From contig NZ_QRGR01000036.1 of assembly GCF_003367245.1 (NCBI RefSeq), positions 1 to 58,274 on the forward strand: 58,274 nucleotides of DNA, in the 5' to 3' direction. Positions within the stretch are counted from its first letter, which is position 1. The number at the start of each line of letters is the position of its first letter. The position numbers were made by a program, and so were the translations under genes. The notes beneath the pieces are model-generated. The model was not told where the DNA came from. It saw only the letters and a program-made list of their open reading frames with translations, and did not search any database. This document shows, piece after piece, positions 51,607-58,274 of this stretch. The DNA comes from Pontibacter diazotrophicus (GTDB lineage: Bacteria > Bacteroidota > Bacteroidia > Cytophagales > Hymenobacteraceae).

Positions 51607-54123
51607 TTAACGTCCCCAGTACTGGTTTTTTAAGTAAACCTGGAAAGCCGTGCCTACTCCAGGCGTGCTTTGCACCTCTATCCTTCCCCCGGCGTTGTCC
51701 ACTATCCTTTTCACCATGTAGAGCCCAACGCCGGACCCTTCCACATGGTCATGGAAACGCCTGAACATCGTGAAAAGCTTGCTTTGCTGCTCCCCGCTAA
51801 GCCCAAGCCCGTTGTCGCTCACCTGTAGCACAGTTAAATCCGCTTCTTCGCGGCAGCTGATCTTCACAACCAGTTTTCTTGCCGGATCCCGGTATTTGAT
51901 GGCGTTTGAGAGCAGGTTGTAAACGATGCTGCGAAGGTTCTTCCTGGAGAAAATGATTTTGTCACAACCGGCGATGGCCATCTCCAGCTGCGCCCCGGAC
52001 TTGGATATGATTTGCCCCATATCCAGGCTTACCTCCTCTATTACCTCCTCTAGGCTTACCGCTTCCGCCAGGCTAGGCTCATCCTTCTGAAGCCTTGATA
52101 TCTGCGTCAGGGTTTCGATCGTTTTCTTGAAGCGGGAAATCGATCCCCCCATCATGCCCAGGATCTTGTTCAGCTCCTCTTGCTCCTGGCTCTGCTGCGG
52201 AAGCTCCAAGAGCAGCTCCTGCATGAGCATCTCGATGTTGGATATGGGGGCTTTCAGGTCATGGGACGCGGTGTAGATGAAGTTGTCCAGGTCCGCGTTA
52301 ATATGCGTCAGCTGCTTGTTTGCCGCCTCCAGCTCCCTTGCGGTGCCCTTGGCCTCCCGCTCGCTTTCCTCCAGCGCTCTGCGGGACGCGACCTGGTCGG
52401 ACACATCCATCACCAGGGAGTAAAACCCCACGACCTGACCGTTGCGGAAATCCGGAACATAAGTGGTGCGAACATGCCTTAGCCCTTCCCTGTAGGGCAT
52501 GGCTGCTTCATAATCCACTTTTTCTCCTGCCAAGACCCGTTCAATGTATATTTTTATTTCTTCATAGGCTTTATCTCCTATTACATCGATAATAGGAACA
52601 TTAAGTATGCTTTTTTCCTTCAAATCGAACCAAGAGTTATAAGCTTTGTTTGCAAAGCGGTACTTCAGGTCCCTGTCCAGGTAACTAATCAGGACAGGCA
52701 GCGAGTCTGTGATCAGCTGCAGCTGCTGCGCAGTTGCCTCAATGGATTTCCGCGCGGCCACCTGGCCGGTCACCTCGTGCGCGTAGACAAGTACCCCGTC
52801 AATTGCGCCTTCCCCATTGCGCCTGGCCAGGTAGGTGAAGGACCAGATGATCTCCTCCAGCGGGCCTCCCTCATGGCGGGCCAGCATCAGGGGGAGCTCA
52901 TTGGCCATATAGGTTTCGCCTGTCCGGTACACGTTGCCCAGAACAGCGGGAATGGGGGTGCCTTCCATTTCGGGAAGGGCCTGCAGCAAGGGTTTGCCCT
53001 GTATGTCCCTTCCAGGGAATATCTGCTGGTATACCGGATTCACCAGCTGAAGGACAAGCTCAGGGCCCTCCAGGATCATGATGGCCGCCGGGGCCTGCAT
53101 GAACAGCTCCTCGAGCTGCTGCTTTTGTTGCAGGGTCTCCGCCTGCGCCAGTTGCAGGGCTTGGGTCCTGCTCCTCACCCGCTCCTCCAGCTCTGCGTTC
53201 AGGGCCTGCAGGGACTCGGCGCTTTTCTCAACCTGTCGGCGGGCCTCCACAAAATCGGTAACATCCAGCGCGAAGATGAGCATGCCGCTGATTTGCCCCT
53301 CGGCATCATAGAGCGCCTGGTAAATGAAGTTCCAGTAGATGGCCTCTAGGGGTTGCCCCTCGTACCTGGCCAATGGAACCAGCACCTCTTTCCCTTCAAA
53401 AGTCTCGCCTGTGGTGATGACGTGCTGCACGATTTCGTAGATGGGCTGATCCCTTAGCTCCGGCAGCGCCTCGAAAAGCGGCAGGTGCAGCATCTGGCGT
53501 CCTGGAAAGAGCTGCTGGTACGCGTTGTTGATGACTTTGTAAACCAGCTCCGGGCCTTCCAGCATGGCGAAAGCGGCAGGCGCCTGCTCTAACAGGCGCT
53601 CCAGGCGCAGCCGTTGCTGCTCGGCCTGTGCCAGCGCTCCCTGCTCCCTTTTCCGGCTTTGTTCCAGAAGGATTTTCGCCCTCTCTTCATCCGAAACGTT
53701 GGTCGTCTCGTGTATGATGTAGAGCACTTCATCCTGCTCGCCCAGCACGGGCGTGTTGGTGGTGCTCCAGTAGCGCTCGATGAATCCGCCAGGCCTGTCG
53801 GGGTCGGGAATGTCATACTGAAGAATACCCATCTTGTGCGGCTTCCCAGAGGAGATAACCTGCTGGAAGGACGCGCCCACGTGACTGGCTGAGGAAGCCG
53901 CCTGCCCGTCCGGGTTATCCGGGAAGGCTTCGAAGACATGCTTGCCGACAACTTCCCCTCTCGTCGTTAGCGTTGCCTGCAGATAGGCATCCGTGGCAGC
54001 CTCTATGACCAGGTCTGGTGATAGAAGAAGTATTAGCCCAGGCAGCGTTTCGAAGACCTTGTGAAATGGCACAGCCGGGCTATTATTCTCCTCCTGACGG
54101 GCGGAATTTGGGCTTTTCAACAT
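51607..54123 (-). CDS. Multi-PAS histidine kinase (838 aa)
   Basis: PAS 1 at about 20-155 (LPGLILLLSPDLVIEAATDA; GFIERYWSTTNTPVLGEQDE), PAS 2 at about 175-290 (FAMLEGPELVYKVINNAYQQ), a coiled coil, PAS 3 at about 340-450 (AIMILEGPELVLQLVNPVYQ) and PAS 4 at about 470-585 (LPVLISYLDRDLKYRFANKA). Then HisKA with LDNFIYTASHDLKAPISNIE and HATPase_c with IVYNLLSNAIKYRDP, DNGLGL and GSGVGLYMVKRIVDNAGG. Soluble. PAS 2 and 3 are near-repeats and resemble PAS 3 of the gene at 38353. It has no receiver domain. Confidence 0.9.
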   Translation of the reverse strand: MLKSPNSARQEENNSPAVPFHKVFETLPGLILLLSPDLVIEAATDAYLQATLTTRGEVVGKHVFEAFPDNPDGQAASSASHVGASFQQVISSGKPHKMGILQYDIPDPDRPGGFIERYWSTTNTPVLGEQDEVLYIIHETTNVSDEERAKILLEQSRKREQGALAQAEQQRLRLERLLEQAPAAFAMLEGPELVYKVINNAYQQLFPGRQMLHLPLFEALPELRDQPIYEIVQHVITTGETFEGKEVLVPLARYEGQPLEAIYWNFIYQALYDAEGQISGMLIFALDVTDFVEARRQVEKSAESLQALNAELEERVRSRTQALQLAQAETLQQKQQLEELFMQAPAAIMILEGPELVLQLVNPVYQQIFPGRDIQGKPLLQALPEMEGTPIPAVLGNVYRTGETYMANELPLMLARHEGGPLEEIIWSFTYLARRNGEGAIDGVLVYAHEVTGQVAARKSIEATAQQLQLITDSLPVLISYLDRDLKYRFANKAYNSWFDLKEKSILNVPIIDVIGDKAYEEIKIYIERVLAGEKVDYEAAMPYREGLRHVRTTYVPDFRNGQVVGFYSLVMDVSDQVASRRALEESEREAKGTARELEAANKQLTHINADLDNFIYTASHDLKAPISNIEMLMQELLLELPQQSQEQEELNKILGMMGGSISRFKKTIETLTQISRLQKDEPSLAEAVSLEEVIEEVSLDMGQIISKSGAQLEMAIAGCDKIIFSRKNLRSIVYNLLSNAIKYRDPARKLVVKISCREEADLTVLQVSDNGLGLSGEQQSKLFTMFRRFHDHVEGSGVGLYMVKRIVDNAGGRIEVQSTPGVGTAFQVYLKNQYWGR

Positions 54124-54485
54124 TAGTATTCATCTTTAGGTAGACTGTATGAGTTTGCATGCTGACTGTGGTACACGAAATCAGCACCAATGCTCATTTC
54201 AACTCCAAAGTTATGGGCTTTATCTTAAATCAGTACTATTTTCTCCACCTGCTTTGGGCTCAATGCGCTAGTATTCCTGTAGCGGCACTACATTAGCCAC
54301 AGACGTTTCCTGTAGGCAAAAGCACTGGGTAAGGGGAAAGTTGCTACTGCACCTTGAGGTGGGTAAGGAAAACCTGTCACAGGCGGGAGCCTTTACCGGC
54401 AGTCGCAGGCAACGTGGAAGGAGGATTAACAACATTCGTTCAACTTTTTTCAGGACGAGTCAAACCGCCGCCACCACTTTTCGGC
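54124..54485. other. Gene-free stretch
   Basis: Upstream region of the large kinase and then mixed sequence. No gene or clear signal seen. Confidence 0.45.
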
Positions 54486-54515
54486 GTCCCAAGAAACGGC
54501 GGAATTATGATACGG
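54486..54515. repeat. GTCCC...GGCGGAATTATGATACGG motif, copy
   Basis: GTCCCAAGAAACGGCGGAAT then TATGATACGGG, close to the copy at 16810 (TTTGATACGG). A second copy, GTCCCGGAAAACGTGAGAAT, follows at 54601. Confidence 0.5.
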
Positions 54516-54610
54516 GCGGGAGAGATGATCCTCAACGGAAACCAACACGATTTCTGGGCTCTTTGCGGTTCACAGCTGGGGCCTTGGTTTCTTTCCCGTT
54601 GTCCCGGAAA

Positions 54611-54750
54611 ACGTGAGAATAATGAGATCGTGGAACCTCCAGCGGCTCCTGCCCCTACAGCCTCTAAACAATCTCAGTTTGCCGTCTCAAAAATCAAAAT
54701 CATTTTCTATTTCTGAGACGAGTTAATGAGATCTTTATAAGAAAGGATAC
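54611..54750 (+). repeat. Recombinase upstream region, copy 2, with decayed gene start
   Basis: Matches 1182-1323 (see there). The inverted repeat is CTCAAAAAT with ATTTCTGAG here. Where copy 1 has the recombinase start (ATGAAGATAGGATACGCC), this copy has TATAAGAAAGGATACTTACG, so the ATG and the rest of the gene are lost. Confidence 0.7.
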
Positions 54751-54833
54751 TTACGTATTTAACTACCATAACAAAAGGGAAACGAAGCTAATGAGATTAA
54801 TGAACCTCATGATTGTAATGATAACCAGCTACT

Positions 54834-55022
54834 CACGCGGCGACTTGACGCACCTCCGGAACATACTGAAGGTAGAGGCTGAGGTGTTCTTCTACTCGCT
54901 CTGTAACGATACCGAGAAAAGAAGCCAGCCACTTCCGGCGTAGTAAAGGTCAGGTCTATGCCAAGGTTGTAGAGGTAGTAGTCCTTGAGGGCTGTCTCCA
55001 GAAATTCGCATAGGGATCTACG
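54834..55022 (-). pseudogene. Unidentified gene fragment
   Basis: Leftward reading: SLCEFLETALKDYYLYNLGI, DLTFTTPEVAGFFS, then after a frame slip GIVTERVEEHLSLYLQYVPE and VRQVAA with stop. A protein-like helical C-terminus of unknown family. Confidence 0.4.
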
Positions 55023-55076
55023 CCCTACTCCACTCCCACCGCTCTGAATTCAAGATGTCTTGCGAACTTACAGCAA

Positions 55077-55214
55077 CTAAAACAAAGCCTCACCCATGTG
55101 GTAGAGGACCACGCTGTATTCCCCATCATGCCGCACAGAAAGATAGTTACCGTTCTGCCAGACTATCTCTGCTCTGCGGCCCAGGTCACAGTAGTTGAAT
55201 TGGTAGAGGTTCAT
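55077..55214 (-). pseudogene. Shortened copy of the MxLxxFN small protein (45 aa)
   Basis: MNLYQFNYCDLGRRAEIVWQ, then NGNYLSVRHDGEYSVVLYHM and GEALF, stop. Relative of the 80-aa protein at 16412-16654. The conserved C-terminal half (FFxExWY onward) is missing, so it is probably truncated. Confidence 0.5.
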
Positions 55215-55266
55215 GGCTTGGAGTCTTACATAATGATGTTAATTAACCTCATTATATTCATTATTC

Positions 55267-55692
55267 CTACCGTGTCGGCCCTGTGTCCACCTGGCTCTCC
55301 AGCGCCTGCTGCACCGGTACCGGCAAGGCAGTAAGCAGATCATAGCCAGTGGCCTGCTCGATGGCATCCACTGTTGTGCGGTAGGTGCCCCAGTCCGGGC
55401 GAACGGTGTTGCTGTTGGGCGTGTCGGCGGCTATCACGCGTGTGCCGGCGTTTATCCGCTGCAGGTCGTTTTTCCCTTCTTCCAGCACTACCAGCACCTT
55501 CCAGTTGCGGCCAGGAACGGTTATGTTCCCGTTGTCGATGATCCTGGCGGTGCCGCTGTCACCGGTCCCTCCTATGCCGTAGGAGCCCATCACCACATAC
55601 ACCTCCATGCCGTCCCGCACCAGGTCCCGGGTGTAGTCCTCCAGGTTTGCCCACGTCTCCTGGTTGTTGTTGAGAGCCTGCGGGATGATGTG
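55267..55692 (-). pseudogene. DNA/RNA non-specific endonuclease, C-terminal part only
   Basis: Reads HIIPQALNNNQETWANLEDY, then EVYVVMGSYGIGGTGDSGTA, VPGRNWKVLVVLEEGKNDLQ and YRTTVDAIEQATGYDLLTAL. This is the second half of a NucA/NUC1-type nuclease. The catalytic DRGH region would lie upstream (right) but is absent: the frame runs into the group II intron at about 55690, and nothing like the 5' half follows the intron. Inactive. Confidence 0.8.
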
Positions 55693-57129
55693 TGCGCCCA
55701 GCATGGCGCGAGTTATATTCAGCAATGAATATACTCAGATTATCCAGAGGGTGCAAATCCCTTATCGGCGAGTTGGTGAAGCCGATTAGCAAGCCGCAAG
55801 GTGGTTTGGGGTGACCGATGCACTGAAGAAAGCGGGACTGCAAAAGCCTGAACTGACGAATACTCTTGAGCACGGGAGTGCGAAAAGAGCGCACGTAGTG
55901 CTGCATAAGAGGCAGGGAGTCGTGGGTAAGCAAGCACATCTTTGCAAAGCCCCTGACCAACAAACGACTTTGTGTAGATGCAGCAGGGTTAGGTGGAAGG
56001 ATAAGTGTCTTACCTGGGGAGGTCTTGGAATAGATTCGGTTTCTATGAGCCAAGAAGTCAGCAGCGGTCATAGTAGTCACCATGACACTGGGTCCGATGC
56101 TAGAGCCGGTATTCCATGAGGATTCCTATGGGTACAGGCCCGGGAAAAGCGCACTGGATGCGGTGGGCAAAGCCAGGCAACGATGCTGGAGGTACGATTG
56201 GGTGCTGGACCTGGACATCAAAGGCTTCTTCGACAACATTCCGCATGAGCTGCTGATGAAGGCAGTACGCAAGCACACAGACTGCAAATGGACCCTGCTC
56301 TATATCGAGCGGTGGCTCAAAGTGCCTGTTCAGCAACGGGACGGCAGGCTTACAGACAGGGAGAAAGGAACACCGCAGGGGGCTGTCATCAGCCCTCTGC
56401 TGGCCAACCTTTTCCTGCACTACTGTATGGATGAATGGCTTCGGATAAACTATCCGGACTGCCCGTTCGAGCGCTACGCAGATGACTGTGTGTTACACTG
56501 TCTCACAGAACAGCAAGCTCAGCAGCTAAGAGAAGACCTGAAGGCGAGATTAAAAGCGTGTGGCCTGGAGATGCATCCGGAGAAGACCAAAATTGTCTAC
56601 TGCAGGGACGAGGACCGACGCAAAACTTACCCGAATATGTCTTTCGACTTCCTGGGCTATACATTCAGAAGCAGGAAGTCAAGGAATAAGCAGGGTAAAC
56701 ACTTTACAGGTTTCTTACCGGCAGTGGGCGATAAAGCCAAGAAGGCAATCCGGGAAAGGGTTAGGGCATGGAAACTGACGGGTAGAAGTGGCAGTAGCCT
56801 CTCAAGGCTGGCCGAGGAAATCAATCCGGTTCTGAAAGGGTGGATAAACTACTACGGACACTTCTACAAATCGGAACTGCAGGAGGTATTGGGATATTTA
56901 AACCTTGTTCTCAAGAGCTGGGCCAGGCAGAAATACAAGAAACTGCGGGGCCACAAAGTCAGAGCGAGTGACTGGTTAGGGAGAGTGGCTAAAGCCGTTC
57001 CGAACCTGTTTGCACACTGGCAGCTGGGGGTAAGGCCGTAAGGGTTGGATAATAGGAGCCGTGTAAAGCGAGAGCTTTAAGCACGGTTCTGTGAGGGCGT
57101 GAGGGGGAGGTTCCCTGGCGCTACTCGAC
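55690..57129 (+). mobile_element. Group II intron, internally shortened
   Basis: The 5' end GTGTGCGCCCAGCATGGCGC (55690; possibly 55692) and stems with GAGGGTGCAAATCCCTTATC fit domain I. The reverse transcriptase is in the middle. Domain V is a perfect 34-mer at 57056-57089 (GAGCCGTGTAAAGC...GCACGGTTC with a GAGA loop). Domain VI follows and ends CTACTCGAC at 57129. The total of about 1440 bp is several hundred short of a full element, because part of domain IV and the enzyme's N-terminus are deleted. Inserted in the nuclease gene on the opposite strand. Confidence 0.8.
56082..57041 (+). pseudogene. ltrA: Group II intron reverse transcriptase/maturase, N-terminus missing
   Basis: 319 aa visible. 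RT motifs: SYGYRPGKSALDAVGKAR, VLDLDIKGFFDNIPHELLMK, EKGTPQGAVISPLLANLFLH and FERYADDCVLHC (catalytic YADD at 132-135). The maturase part follows, with MSFDFLGYTFRSRKSRNKQG and INPVLKGWINYYGHFYKSEL. About 90-100 N-terminal residues (RT0/RT1-2) are lacking, so splicing help and mobility are doubtful. The ATG at 56082 falls just before the first conserved residues and need not be a real start. Confidence 0.85.
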
Positions 57130-57140
57130 TGAGAGCCTCA

Positions 57141-57162
57141 CCGTGGGTGATTTTGCCCACGG
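57141..57162. other. Hairpin just after the intron 3' end
   Basis: CCGTGGG and CCCACGG pair with an 8-base loop; seven bases later CTACTCGAT repeats the intron's last bases. It may be a leftover second domain VI/3' end or a terminator-like insertion site. Confidence 0.4.
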
Positions 57163-57208
57163 CAGGCTACTCGATTAGCCCTCGTTTATTGATTTTAACT
57201 ATAGAGTA

Positions 57209-58048
57209 TTAATGTATGTAAACTGAAGGTTCAATTAACTTAAAACCCGGGTGCAAATCAAACAATTGTCGAAGCATAAAAGAATGTCCCGCTCCATAAA
57301 GGATTAAAATTTTACCCGAATCGTCATTCGTTTTGGTCAAGGCGTTTCTAAATACTTTATAATCCCTATGCACTGCAATACTGGAGAGTTCAGCGCCAAT
57401 ATCTGAAATATTTAGAAGCATCTCTCCTGTACGCAATATCAAGTATAAATCTTTGATATTCTGATGTTCATTTAAAGCTAACAAATGTTCTTCAAGGGAA
57501 AGACTTTCAGTCAGGTGTAAATATGGTTTTAATTTTTCCAAATGTTCTATATAAATATCGTAACCTTTCTTATCCAAGATACTGTCATTACGTTCTGCAC
57601 TCAATGCTCTTATATCTTTTACATAATTGTAATAGGACAACTCGTATGACTCCGAGAGAGCTTTGGATGGATCATTTGTATTAGGATCAGGCCAATCGAT
57701 ACCTTCTACACCACTTTTAAGCTTTAAGCGAGTTGCTAGTTTTATACCAAGCTGGAAAATTTCATTATTTTTAAGCCAAGGGTTATCCGGCTCATCTTGA
57801 TGGAGGGAATACGATGTATATATTTTATACCACAAAGAGTCGCTCTGAGTAGGTTGTTCTATGAAAATTTGGTCAGGGTTAAATTTCTCTAATTTTGCGA
57901 GGATTATGTTAAGCTCATCCTGCTTTTGTTGTGATGAAATTTTCTCATCAAAATGAGCCGTTCCAAGTATCATTACTTCACGCTGTATTTGCTGTGCAAT
58001 AGAGGTAGAAGTGTTAATCAGTAATAGGGCAAGTAAAAAAAATTTCAT
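57209..58048 (-). CDS. DUF5694 family secreted protein
   Basis: 279 aa. A signal peptide, MKFFLLALLLINTSTSIAQQ, is followed by VMILGTAHFDEKISSQQKQD, LEKFNPDQIFIEQPTQSDSL, a helical middle and the C-terminal KILILYGAGHSFMLRQLFDL. The GTxHF start, (I/F)IE and GAGHxxxLxxL signatures suggest the TraB/DUF5694 group, whose activity is not established. AT-rich compared with the rest of the window, hence probably a recent acquisition. No partner is visible before the window ends. Confidence 0.75.
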   Translation of the reverse strand: MKFFLLALLLINTSTSIAQQIQREVMILGTAHFDEKISSQQKQDELNIILAKLEKFNPDQIFIEQPTQSDSLWYKIYTSYSLHQDEPDNPWLKNNEIFQLGIKLATRLKLKSGVEGIDWPDPNTNDPSKALSESYELSYYNYVKDIRALSAERNDSILDKKGYDIYIEHLEKLKPYLHLTESLSLEEHLLALNEHQNIKDLYLILRTGEMLLNISDIGAELSSIAVHRDYKVFRNALTKTNDDSGKILILYGAGHSFMLRQLFDLHPGFKLIEPSVYIH

Positions 58049-58274
58049 TGTTTAAGATAGGTTAATATAATTATAATTCTTTCAAATCCCATTGCTTTTA
58101 ACCAGTTACCTATAGCAGATTTTTCATTATCTTCTATGTAATGAGGGCTAACCTTTAGATTAGCAGTATATCATTTTTCCAATAGCTATACTTTCATATT
58201 ACCAGGCATAGATGTAACTTTTACCTATACCTGAAGAGCAGTCAGGGCACTACCTGCCTAACGAGGCGAATAGG
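58049..58274. other. Window end, no gene seen
   Basis: AT-rich upstream region of the DUF5694 gene. No gene or clear promoter box can be supported. Confidence 0.4.

Noticed and set aside
52777..53349. 190-codon plus-strand frame in the large kinase
   Set aside because: Shadow of the PAS repeats.
55690..57129. Reverse transcriptase as part of a retron or DGR
   Set aside because: The maturase region and the 34-base domain V show it is a group II intron.
1..58274. CRISPR arrays, tRNA and rRNA genes
   Set aside because: I looked for regularly spaced repeats and for cloverleaf or rRNA-like segments. The only regular repeat (GCACTA, 51022-51141) has units far too short for CRISPR.

Overview
This window looks like the chromosome of a Bacteroidota bacterium, most likely a Cytophagales/Hymenobacteraceae (Pontibacter-like) organism. 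The support is a type IX secretion substrate with a gliding-motility C-terminal domain beside a PorP/SprF partner, the Bacteroidota -7 box TAnnTTTG upstream of several genes, few Shine-Dalgarno sequences, and many small protein families typical of that group. No rRNA or tRNA gene was seen. GC content is mixed. The flanks are moderately GC-rich; the 37.5-49.5 kb signalling block and the DUF6624 and DUF5694 genes are clearly AT-richer.

Layout. 1-19 kb is a worn accessory region: a frameshifted IS1182-type transposase, a serine recombinase with an abnormal tail, an IS3-family element with stops and frameshifts, and remnants of recombinases, YihY, CNNM, DUF2695 and CPBP genes. Apparently intact membrane proteins lie among them (K+ channel-like, AI-2E family, DUF389-like, CPBP protease, DUF1206, ZIP metal transporter), plus an EF-hand lipoprotein. 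20.1-29.4 kb is ordered and intact: a tight minus-strand operon (isocitrate dehydrogenase, a small membrane protein, a hypothetical, DUF6671, dihydroorotase, BioD, and a protein resembling a degenerate beta-carbonic anhydrase), a divergent CbbR-like LysR regulator, a SulP anion transporter and a Sua5 enzyme. Most of these handle CO2, bicarbonate or carbamoyl groups, so the block may be a CO2/bicarbonate-responsive isozyme locus. 31.5-34.9 kb is a T9SS substrate/PorP pair. 35-37.5 kb has two lipoproteins and an IS5-type remnant.

37.6-54.1 kb is a signalling island: two intact H-NOX heme sensors and one truncated one, five small STAS/SpoIIAA-like proteins plus a remnant, a CZB-like protein, a GAF protein, a kinase-less PAS protein, two paralogous PAS histidine kinases and one large multi-PAS kinase. 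The layout suggests that a block was duplicated and then partly decayed. One small gene in it is split by a 151-bp MITE with a 3-bp target duplication; removing the MITE restores a 79-codon reading frame. 54.1-57.2 kb is again mobile: a second copy of the recombinase upstream region, a nuclease fragment, and a shortened group II intron with a reverse transcriptase and a clear domain V. The window ends with an AT-rich DUF5694 protein.

The main themes are repeated gene breakage (half genes, solo IS ends, single-base frameshifts) and two coherent systems worth testing: the CO2/bicarbonate locus and the H-NOX/STAS/kinase island.
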